Source of the DNA: Urophycis tenuis
Taxonomy: Eukaryota; Chordata; Actinopteri; Gadiformes; Phycidae
Direction of reading: 5' to 3'
Assembly (NCBI GenBank): GCA_036785325.1
Contig: JAXIVH010000007.1
Coordinates: forward strand, 3,335,577-3,399,576
DNA: 64,000 nucleotides
Below the pieces are notes generated by a model, which saw only the letters and a program-made list of their open reading frames with translations, searched no databases and had not been told where the DNA came from. A program made the translations under genes and the position numbers. Below are positions 49,316 through 60,928 of the stretch, piece after piece (the stretch's first letter is position 1; every line of letters starts with the position of its first letter).

Positions 49316-52300
49316 CATACACACCTACCTGTAGACCGAGGTATCGGATCGTCCGACAGAATTGCCTGGCTTCCTTTCCTCTTATCTATGTTCTCACCTA
49401 CTTAGTCAAAGTTCACAATGATTGCCATAGAATATGCATTTGTGACACTAGCATACTCTCCAGCACGCACTACGCTAGCACATGCTACGCTAGCACATGC
49501 TACGCTAGCACATGCTAGCATTCTATTCAATTTCAGCCATAATTGCTCCGTTGCCGCCATACGCTTTTCAGTGTCAGGGAGAGGTCTGAGTTCGGCCAAC
49601 AGCTGTTACAGTGCACACACCGTTGGCCGGAGCATGACGATTCATTTAACTAGCGTCGTGTATGGGAAGAGGATTATAATAAGCAAGGCGACATGTAGCT
49701 TGCTCTCCTCTCTCACACACACACACACGCACACGCACACACACTGTTGGCACGAGGCCCGACACTACTACGCTGGAGCCCCCGAGGCTGCAGCGACCCA
49801 GGGGTCACTGCTGCCAGTGTCAGACACACTCACAGGGGGTCGAATGACATCACCTGGCACCTAGTCGGGCCAATCAGAAAGCAGCAGTAACCCCCCGGTG
49901 GGTCTGAGCACGGCGCAGCCCCCTGAGGCTTGATGTTTGTGTCGATAAGATTGCAGCGATGGTGGACTCGACGGGGGGGTGGTGGGGGGGGGGGGGGGAG
50001 TGAGTCTGAACCTGCTGCAGATGCCATGGTTTCTAGTGAGCGTGTATTGTCTCTGGGCACTTAGAATTATGCACTTATGCACTAATACCAAAGTAATCAC
50101 TGATGCTGTAAAAATAAAATAATAATAATAATACAAATTTGAAAGGGCCTTTGGTTACCATAATTCGTGTGACTGGACATGTAAAAGTTCAGCATTGTTG
50201 CGGGTATGCGAGACCCACTGTCTCCTATATATATATACTGTATATCTAAAAGAACGAATCTATACAATCTATTTATCACTGGAAGCGGGGGATTTTTACA
50301 CGAGACATGGCAACGTTCTAAGGATAATTAATGTTAGTGGGTGGCAACTATAAAAAGGTGTCATGTGATTTGTTGATAGTAATATGTTAGAATGGCACAG
50401 TGCTCTTCTGAGGCACGGACACGTTGAATATGTCTTCTCACTGCTGAGCCAGGTCGTGTCCGTCCACGCCCACGTGGAGGACGTCCACTCGGGTACGTTA
50501 TGGGTTTGGCAGTCTTCTCTCGTTTTCTTGATAGGTTTACATTTTTTTGGAGCACAGAACTGCACATGCGCATCACAAGGGGGCGCTAATGTTCCCGGTG
50601 CTCATTCAAAGTGTGTTGTTGTATTTAAAAATAAAGAAATGCTCTCCATATCCTACCGCAAAGCATTTTTAGCTTCGACAAATACTGTAAACGTGTATTG
50701 CAGATATACTGCTTTTGGAACAAAGCTTCCAAATTTATTACGTTTTTTTTTTTTTTTAGATTTGACATTCGGACAAACCCGATACCCTTTGAGCCAATTC
50801 AGATACATTTCAACCAACTTTACCTCCCCGCTGTGACAGTTTTTAAACCCAGTCGTGTTACTCTGGTCACAACCTTTTCAAATGTTCCTTTGTTGATGTC
50901 TCAATGTTACTTTTCGTTTCAATGTTTTTGGGAGTCTATTACAACCTGCTTCATTTCCCCTTTGGTCAGTCCTTGACCCATTAGCTGTTTACTAAGAATG
51001 ATGTTCAAGCGCGTTACAAGGAGTTATTCGTACGAAAGAGATTCCGGATTTAGCCTAAAGAGTTTTTTCTGAAGTAGATTGAAGTTGAACTTTTACAATT
51101 AAATTGATTTTTATTTTTGCACACTTAAATCATAGAAGAAAATAGGCTCCTATTTTGTTGAAAAACTCCTTGCAGTGTTTATGGTCGAAAAAACTCCTTG
51201 CAGTGTTTATGGTCTAATGCCTGTTTAAGGTTGTTTGGACAGCATGCAAAATAAATAAATAAAACACCATATTCTCAATTTTGTATAAGTCTTTATTATA
51301 CATATACTACATGTTCTTTTGCTAAAGACTGCGATTACGACGTTTGTAGTGTAATGAGATAAACATGTTCAGGGTTTTTTTTGGCTTATCGTACTGTTCT
51401 TTTTGACCGATGTCAAAAGATAAATAAAAATTCAAAGGATGAATTTAACAACACCCAGTCGATAGTAGGATTGCTGGAATGGATTGGTTGTCTTTTGATT
51501 TTTACATTTTCTCCACAACGTAAAAATACTGTCAAGTTGCAAGGTCGAGCTGCTGTTCACCATGGCAAGCTCTTTAGTGAATGCACGCATGCTGCTTTCT
51601 CAATTCGGATTCGAACTCACAAACTGATTGTAAAAAATGCTACCCAAGACGAAATAAAATTGCACCTTAATAAAAAAAGAAAAAAAAAGGTGCTGGATAT
51701 TGCACAGATCAGATTAACGCTTAAAGTAAGGTAACAAAAATGGTCAGAAAAACAACAAAATACATACAGTGGACGGGGAGGATTGAAAAATCGATTGGTA
51801 GAGTTCATAATATTCCTGGTCCTAATTACGCCAATGTAAAAAAAAAACAACCAAAATGAAGTCAATCTCCAAGTGCCCGGCTATTGTAAGCTCATCACAG
51901 TGGAGAAGACACAGTGACTGATCCTGACTCCAACCCCCCCAACCCACCTCACAGAAGGTGACCAGTGAACCATCGAACCATTGACCTTTTGACCCCCTTG
52001 TACAATAATACTTACGCCTCCTCGTTCTGCTACGGTCCGGTTCTCGGGGGGGGGGGGGGGGGGGGGGGGGTCGGCGGGTGGCGAGATGGGGGCGGAGACT
52101 ACGGCGGCGCGCTGGCGTCACGGCCTCGGCTCTTCTGCAGGTGTTCGCGTGATTGTCTCGGATGCTGCTGATAGCTGGTGGACCGGTTTGGTAGAGACTG
52201 ACATGACTAATCACTAGACCGTAAAACGCTTCACACTTCACACTTTTTCCTGTTGGATCGCCGTGGCGGGCTACGCCGTGTCCCCTGGAGACTCCGTTGT

Positions 52301-54675
52301 GTGAGCGGCTGAAATGAAGGGAGACTTGGCGTTTCCTCGCTGTACACACGATGACACGTTGACGTCAGCCAGGTTTGCCCACACAAAACATGACGTTGTA
52401 CAGACTGCGACATGACAAATACATTCTTGTTCTCTTTAACAGGTCCACGTGATCGGGGGGGGGGGGAGACGGTAGGCCCAGAGCTGTTCCCCACCCCCCC
52501 GAGTAAAACCGAGTTGTTTTTCGGGGGAGGCTGATTCTGGGACGTCCCCAATGCAGACTTCACAAACATGCCGAAGCCAGGAAGCGGCTTTTCGATGCTG
52601 ACGGGTGACAGAGCAGATGGTGGCATCATCTCCGCCTGGGCTGTCACGTTATCGGGGGGGGGGGCATTTTTCAAACGCGTCCAGGAACACACAGAGCCTT
52701 GACTGAACAACAGTGACTCTGGGTTGACCCCCCCCCCCGGCTGCCCGTTCAACGCTCCCTCCAACACAACCCATTCTACAGGATGAAGGCACGAAGGCTA
52801 CCCTGCTCCCACAGTCTTAAGTCTTATCTCCCCTGTAAAATGGCTTAGAATCCCAGTGCACTGCTTTTGCATTTTATACACACACACGCGCACACGCACA
52901 CCACACACGCACACACACTTATATATATATATTTAATATATATTTATAATCCTTACACTTTTGATGGGTTATTTTCTTTGTATGATTAGGAAATGTCAAA
53001 ACAAAGCAGGCGTCGTTTTGCCCGCAAACGGTCCGGGTCTGGGCCCCGCTGATGCCCACGAGGAAAGCTGGGCGGCCCCAAAAATCCGATTCAACTTCCT
53101 GCTCTCGATGCCAAAGCACCCGCCTCCTCCCGCTTCAAGCCCCGCCCCCCCCTCACCCTCCAGCTCCCCGCAGGAGGTCGGTCTTAACGGGGTGAAGTGA
53201 CGTTACGGGGACGGGGAAAGGCGCCACACCGCGGAAACACACATGCGCTCACCAACCGGCACGGGGGGGGGGGGGACCAAGACCCAGACTGTGTCACCAA
53301 CACCCCCGTGTGGCCGTCCTGCCCCGCCAGCTGTGCGTCAACACAGTCTATTGATAAAGCATCGAGACCCCTTTTGTCGACGTGAGCGCACCCCCCCCCC
53401 CCCCCCCCCCCGGCCCCCGAGGACCCTTTGCAGGAACACAGGAACCCTACTGGACCCCCCCCCCCCTACCGGACCTCCTATGTCCCCCCCACCTCCCAAA
53501 ACAAAGAACTGCTGTTGTTCGTCCAGGGAGCTCGCTTGAGGCTACAGAATATGTACACACACACACACACTGCAAACAGGAGGGGGGTAGGGGGGGACAC
53601 GGCCAGCAAGATGTCACACGTGAAGGACGAGTAGAGCTCACGAGTCTCAAGGTTCACGTCGTCGTCGGAGGAGGAGGAGGAAGCGGTTTCGCTGCAGGCA
53701 CTGTGGCACCGCGGTGCAGAAGAAGAAACACCACCCACCCACCCACCCACACACACACACACCCACCCAGGCACCCACCCAACCCCACCACGCACCCACC
53801 CACACACACAGAGGCACTTGCTCCGGTCCCGCTCTGTGTGATCTTGCTGCGTCTGCTGTTTCGTCCCCCTCCTGGTATTATGGAACGACGGCAACTGGAT
53901 GGCCGGACAGTGGATGATCCCCCCCCTGACCCCCGGTGCTCTGGAGGGTTTCTGCTGTTGCTACAATGGGAGGGGGGGTCCTAACAGATGGTGTTGCCGT
54001 TATGGGGGGGGGGGGCAACCTGAGTCAGAAAGTATCCGTGACTGTTATCCTGTTCACACAACGTCAGGTAGGGGATGGTGGGTCGGGCCCTCTGTTGCTA
54101 CAATAAGTTAAAAAATATACATACATCTATATATACACATATATAGATATATCTATATCTATATATGACAATAACATACTTGATCTCAGCCAGACTAAGC
54201 TCCCCCCCCCTTGTGACTTGTGCGGTCTCTCCCCGGCCTGAACAGAACCGCCGGCCGGGCAAACCGCCCGACGGGGGGCTCAAACTGAAACCAGCGCCTC
54301 CAGCGCGACGGTCCGGCCCACCCTGTGACCCAAACTGGACCCAGGAAACCACGGCCGGCGCCGGAACCCCGCTGTGGCGCGAGGGTCTGTGCAGTCAGAA
54401 TGCGGAGGAGGAGGAGCAGGAGCGACGCCGTTGCCACGGAAACGAGACGGCTTCCTGTTAAGTCTTTGTAGCGGGGGTCAGTTCCCAGTCGCGGCTTCTT
54501 CCAACCGCCAAGGCTTCACACCAGGAGGAGGAGGAGGAGGAGGAGGGCGGGGGGGGGTCCGGAACCCCTCCGTGCGTTTCACGGGGGTCGCGGTGTGTGT
54601 CGTGTCGAAATGGAGAGAGAGAGAGCGAGCGAGCCCGGGAAACACGGCGCCAGGGGGGACGCCCCCCCGCGTTGC
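48737..54675. other. Convergent 3' region between CC2D1B and ZFYVE9
   Basis: About 5.9 kb with no recognised exon. Expected to hold the 3' UTRs of both genes. Candidate poly(A) signals are AATAAA runs near 51,251-51,265 (plus) and TTTATT at 51,292-51,297 (AATAAA on minus). Within it are short CA repeats (49,278, 49,718), a triplicated CATGCTACGCTAGCA motif near 49,468-49,518, an AT-rich part to about 51,860, then a GC-rich part with many poly-G and poly-C runs (52,047, 52,454, 52,722, 53,390, 54,004). The longest open frame (52,231-52,767, minus) resembles no family I know. Confidence 0.55.
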
Positions 54676-57600
54676 CTAGGAGATGATCTCCAGGATGTAG
54701 AAGACCAGCTCCATGACGACGGGGCCCTCGCTGAGCTGGCAGGCGCCGCCGTGGATGACGGGGATGAGGGCGCTGTCCAGGTGGCTGAGGTACTGGGGCA
54801 GCAGGGGCTGGCCGTTACTGCCCGCCAGGTAGCCCACCTGCAGGGGGAGCCATGGAGGGAGACGGAGGGAGACAGAGGGAGACAGAGGGAGGGCCATGTG
54901 GTAACAAAAGGTGCCGCGATCTCTCGCTGGCTCTGGCTGATGGCCCGCCTCCGCACGCCACGATTGACATTTTTCCCCCGGCTCATCACGGCCACGATCA
55001 GCCTGATCAGCCGTGATCAGCCTTATTTGAACCCAGTCCTTCACATCTGACGCTAGCAAAATTCAATGAAATCCACACACTACTATTTGGTTACTCGCCG
55101 TCAGATTCGGCCTTCGCTGCAACCCGTTGGGAGGCTGAAATGAATCCCTGTATGGATGAATCAATACTTAGGGAAGGACTCTACCGTATTTCAATGCCAT
55201 TTCTGACATCTTCGATCGCTTTGGTTCGACGACACAACTCGCGCGAGAGAGCGCAGCGATGTCCGAGGTGACCCCCCCACTCCCCCTCCCTGCCATCACC
55301 CCAACTCCACCCCCCCCCACCGCCCCCCCACCAGCACCCCACTGGTCGGCGTCCAGTGTGACCCTGAGGCCCAGCTTGGCCATGCCGTCCTCCTTCAGCA
55401 GCTTGAGGTGGGGGCAGAGGCGCGGTGCAGAAGGCCCGCGCCACGTTCTCCGTCAGCCGGCTGTGGTCTGCGGGGTCGCTGAGTCCGCCGCCCTCGCTCT
55501 GCAGGAAGAACACCTGCGGAGACGGGGGGGGGGGGGGGGGAAGACACATTTCTTTGGTGGACGTCAGAAGCCAAGTGTTGGTGACCGGAGGCCAGGGGGG
55601 GAGAGAGAGGACGCAACGCACCTCGGTCCAGCGGATCACCTTGCCGTTGGACTTGACCTCGGAGCCGTGGAAGATCTTAACGCTGGAGATGGACTCCATG
55701 GACCTCCCGTCGATGGGACTGATCACGCTGTGGGAGGGGGGTGGGGGGCGGGGGGGGGGGGGGGGGGAGAGCACGAGGCGCACACACAAAGACACACGTC
55801 CACACGTCAGCTCACCCCCCGCTCCGTTCTCTGAAAGCCTTGCAGGGCAACGCGCAGGTGAACAACAGCACATGGTGGTGCGCTCAAGGAAAGCAGATAT
55901 CAAGGGGTTTTATTTTGGGTTGTTTGTTTTTTTTTTGGGGGGGGGGGGGGTTTAATGCCAAAATGCTAAAAATAGCAAACTTATGTAATTATGTGGGGCA
56001 TGCCGCGCGCATCGGGCGATCACGAGGGTGAAAACCTACGCCAGGCACCCGACACACAGCAGCGCGGCGGCGTCAGTCGGCTGGCGAGATGACGGTACGC
56101 TCCGGGCTGTCCATCATCACACTTCGGGTGGCGCCCGCGTCTCAGGGCGGCGTCCCCCCCCCCCCTGTGATGCGTTTGCGTCAAATTATGTGTTTTGGTG
56201 GTGCTTGCATGTTGCGTCCCACGAACATGTGTGATGAAAAATATGAATGTAGGCGTTTGGTTTGCTCCATGCTTTCCCCGTACATTGGTGAGGACAACGG
56301 CACAAGGTTGTGGGTTCCAACCCCAGCTCCGGAATGAGAGATATCATCTGTCCCACACAACGGTCGCTTGCAATTTGCCTCGCAACAGCTGAGGCAGGGG
56401 ATTGGTGGCTGATTGGTGAGGCAGGGATTTGGTCACGTGACTGTGGTTCAGCTGTGGTTCAGCCGGCCACCACATCGCTCATAGTTCTATTATCATTATT
56501 TATATTCCTCTTTTTTATTTTAGAACTGTGTTGTCACATAAAAGGTGCTGTCTGGAGGAGCAGAGAGAAGGACATAAACACACAGCAAGCATTGTGCTGA
56601 AGGAATGGTCCTCATCATAGCCCAGATCTCAAGTGCCAGAGGAGAAAAAAAAAAAAACCCAGATCGCTCGGTCAGCCCTGAAGAGACGTTAAGAGCCTGC
56701 ACTCTCTCTGATTCGATGATGGAAAAGCACATTTGGCGCTGCAGATACCACGTTCCTGGTGTCGACAGTCACGCCGACTCAGGAAACCCTTTTACAGGGC
56801 CAAGCTGCACATTAAAGCGCCTGGCGGCAAGCCAATCCAGCATACCATCCAAAAAAATTCACCGTGCGGCGAGATCTGAGAGCCGCACGTCTAACGTCCC
56901 GACGCGTCCCCCCGTGAGACCACCCGAACCCGGAACCCGACCCGGACCCGAAACCCACCCCTTGTTGAAGTTGTGGTCGTCCTCGGTCCACTGGATGTGG
57001 ACGTGCTCCCGCTCTCCTCCTGGTCCGCCTTGCCGCACGCCACCGTGTAGTCCTTCATGTCCCGCAGCGCCTGCCGCAGGGAGTCCATGGTCTCCGCGGT
57101 GATCTGGACCATCACACCATCTGTGTGGACGGAGGGATGGAGAGAGAGAGAGAGATGGAAGGTGGCGTGAGTCGTCGAGCGTGGCGAGCCGGCAGCCCAC
57201 TGTGACGGACGCGTCAGACGGGCGGGCGTGAGGTCAGAGGTCGGTGGTTCTCACCTTCCACGATGCTGGTCTTGGCCAGGTAGCCCGACGACGCTTTCAA
57301 AGCCCCGCTGAACACAAAGAAGCAGGCGCCAGTAACTAAGGGTGGGGGGGGAGAATACAGATGAATGTTAATTAAACACAACTAATTGATGCTCCCCTGT
57401 GGTGGGGGGGGTCTTGGGGTGAAGGGTGTGTGTGTGTGTGGTGTGTGGATAATATAAAAGGGCACATCATCGTGGAAGAGGAGGAGGAGATGGTGAGAGT
57501 GGAGGAGGATTAGCTGAGGGTCGAGGTGGAGGAGGTGCTGAGGGTGGGGGAGGGGGAGGTGAGGGTGGTGGAGGAGGAGGAGGTGAGGGTGGTGGAGGAG

Positions 57601-59548
57601 GAGGAGGTGAGAGTGGTGGAGGAGGAGGAGGTGAGGGTGATGGAGGAGGGGGTGGGTGAGGGTGGAGGAGGAGGAGGTGAGGGTGGAGGAGGAGGAGGTG
57701 AGGGTGGAGGAAGTGAGGTTGTGGGTGGAGGAGGAGGAGGTGCGGGTGGTAGAGGAGGGGGAGGTGAGGGTGATGGAGCAGGTGAGAGTGGTAGAGGAGG
57801 AGGAGGTGCGGGTGGACGAGTTGAGGGTGGTGGAGGAGGAGGTGAGAGTGGTAGAGGAGGAGGAGGTGAGGGTGGAGGAGGAGGAGGTGAGGGTGATGGA
57901 GAAGGAAGCAGACCTTTGCGCGGCTGGTGATGGATGCTGATGGCCTGCGTCTGGTAGTTGCCGTCGTCGTTCTGGACGCACACCAGATGGGAGTCGGCGC
58001 GGTGGTTGAAGCAGGCGCCCATGGCCAGCACGTGCTCGTTGGACTTGTTCATGGCCTTCATCAGCTGGCGAGGACAGAGGGAGGAGAGGGGGGGGGGTGA
58101 ACTCAACCGTCCTCCCCAGGGGGGGCGGCGGAGGCATGGCATGACTTGTTCTGAGGGAAGCTCGCTCACCGGCTAAGCCTAATTGCGCCAGAGTTAATGT
58201 TCTCTCTAGCAAAACGCCTTTCTGGTTATTTTTAGAGGGCAGAGTGTAGAGAGAGAGCGTGTGTAGAGAGAGTGGTAGAGAGACAGAGAGAGTAAGAGTG
58301 TGTAGCGAGTGAGTGAGAGAGAGAGAGAGAGTAAGCGTGTGTGGAGAGAGAGGAGAGTGTGTGTAGAGAGAGAGAGAGAAAGAGAGATTGCAACTCCTGT
58401 ATGTATAAAACGGGGAGCGAAAGACTCCACTGGTGTCTTTCATCTAACCACACATTCTATGTTCAGTCATTAGGTGTGTGTGTATGGCACCCTGCTACCC
58501 ATATTTGATCATATTCTAGATTGCGTAGGTCTTGCATTCCTACTCTTACTGTCTAGTTGTATCACACACACACAGACACACACAGTGTGCCACGACCTGA
58601 GAACCTCATAGCTCGGAGTGGTTTTCACGGTGCATTTGATAAGTCGACCTCCGCAGCCTTTGGCTCGAGGGGTCGGCGATAAAAGGGTTCCACTCAGGGG
58701 GGGGAGGGGGGAGGGGGGGGGGCATGGAAGGGGCAGCGCGGCGGTCTTCAGTCGGTGGTCAAACGGTCTCTCGCTCCATGTCGCCGGGCAGCCATCTGGT
58801 CACCGCGGCGCCCGCCAAGCTCGACCAATGGGGAGCGCCTTGGGTTTTAACCGTGTGTGTGTGTGTGCGTGCATGGGCATGTGTGTGTGTATGTGTGTGT
58901 GCGTGCGCGTGCGTGCGTGTGTGTTTGTGGGTGTTGCATGTGCGTGTGTGCGCGTTTGTGCATGTGTGTGTGTGTGTGCGTGTGTGTGTGCGTGTGTCCG
59001 GTGTTCCTGTCGGCTCTTTTAAAATGTGAAATAAAGAAATGACACTTTTTCTTCACACGTTCAACACATTGCACTCGGCTCGCTCTCTCAAGTCTGCTCC
59101 CGAGTTGTCGCCTCTTGTTGTGTGCTTTTGTGTTTTGGAGACGGGGGGGGGGCTCTTCGGCCGCACTGTAGACGAGCCACAAAGGTTTTCTGAATCGCTC
59201 TGATGGATGCTCTGTAAGCAGCCCCGAGGTGCGTGATGTTGTTGCGCGTGATGTTGTTGTTTTGTTGCATTCGTCATGTAACACGTGTAACACATGTAAC
59301 ACGTGTATTGTTCACTCTTCATTGTTGCTGGTGCTGAACTGCACCGTGAAGCAGTCTGTATACATACTATACAAGGGTTCATAGCCGCAGTAGTAGTAGG
59401 AGTAGTAGTAGTAGTAGTAGTAGTAATAGTAGTAGTAGTAGTAGTAAGTGCCTCCAGGAGGATAGTTTTATATGAAGAGCTAGGTCAGTGGAGCAGTGTT
59501 TTAACACCCTTCCATATATACACACACTCCTTGAAAACAAACACTAGT

Positions 59549-59606
<58 letters not shown>

Positions 59607-59775
59607 GAGGAGAGAGAGAGAGACAGAGAGAGACCCTACCTCATTATAGCGGTTGCTTGGGATTTTGATGCAAGTCTTCTTCACCTCCATGTCCACCACC
59701 AGCCCCTTCACCACAGGCAGGGTGTACTGGTAGTTACGGAAGTCCTGGTGTGGGAGGGAGGGAGGGAGGGGGAGA

Positions 59776-59810
<35 letters not shown>

Positions 59811-60896
59811 GTGAAATAAAGGAGGATGAGCAAAACAGATGAATCAGGAGTCGTGGTGGAGACTGCTTTCCACACAAGCCTTACATCCACCATACGAACC
59901 TTACTACATACTACAACTGTACATACTAACCTTACTTTACTCCATACTACCTACCTACATAGTATCCCTTACTACATACTAACCTTGCTACATACCTACG
60001 TACTCTCAAGCAATACTCAATGTGCTATTTTCAGATCTTAATATTTCATATTTCTATTGAATGTGCAATGTCCCCTGCATTCAAGCCACTGTTTTTTTTT
60101 TTAATGTAAATTGTTGTTGATATTTTTCTGTATTTTACATTTGCGTATTTTATTGCGTACTGCATTTTGTACTCATTTTATTTTGAAATTCTCTTTTCTT
60201 TGTATCAACATCAAGTCCATTTTCAGTTCACAACCCATTGGACTGAATCCACCACAGCAACACACAGACCCCTGATGACACAAGACGCAAAAAAAAAAAA
60301 AAAAAAAAAACAATTTCCAACAAAGTCACCGTCTTGACAAAACAAAACGGCACGTTTTCAAAAGCCTTTTGTTGAAGGGAGGACAGGGACCACAGGGGTC
60401 TGTAAGCCAAGTACTCACCGCTAAAAGATTCATGATGGTGTGGCCCGTCTCTCCGAACAAGGGCTTTCTGTAGCGCACGCTGAACAGCGGGCACGGGTAG
60501 ACTGGGGGGGGGAACAAAACAAAGACAATAACATCAGCGCAGTTGATATTTTTTTTGTCATGTAAACGGATGCCTTCATATCCCAGGTGAATCAGAGGGG
60601 CTAGAGGGCCTACAGGTGGGCTACAGACGGGATTCGGGATCGAACCCTGGTCCCTTTTTCTGCTGGGAACGGAACACCGTCGCCACGCACACACGCCCTC
60701 CTGCCCAAGAAACAGATGTCGATTTTATTTTTATTTGTGAATTTTATTTGTGAATTTTCTGACGCGTTTTCAGAAAGTCCTCTCGTTGTTTGCGTCGCGT
60801 TTTATTTCAGGATGTATTCGTCATTTTACGTTTTCCCACTTTTTGCGTCGTTTTTCGTATCCGCTGCTCAACGAAAACAGGCGTGCGCGCAGGCAC

Positions 60897-60928
<32 letters not shown>

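Noticed and set aside
52231..52767. 178-codon open frame on the minus strand in the CC2D1B-ZFYVE9 gap
   Set aside because: No family recognised, GC-rich with poly-G/poly-C runs, no splice or start context; more likely ZFYVE9 3' UTR or intergenic.
55181..55903. 240-codon minus-strand open frame
   Set aside because: It is two ZFYVE9 exons read through their intron; annotated instead as spliced exons.
57382..58443. 353-codon open frame on the minus strand, Ser/Thr/Leu-rich
   Set aside because: It crosses a minisatellite and GA-rich sequence and overlaps a genuine ZFYVE9 exon in another frame; composition is pure low complexity.
60633..60651. B-box match (GGTTCGATCCC on the minus strand) as a possible tRNA gene
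   Set aside because: No A-box, cloverleaf or acceptor stem could be drawn around it; best seen as a SINE remnant.
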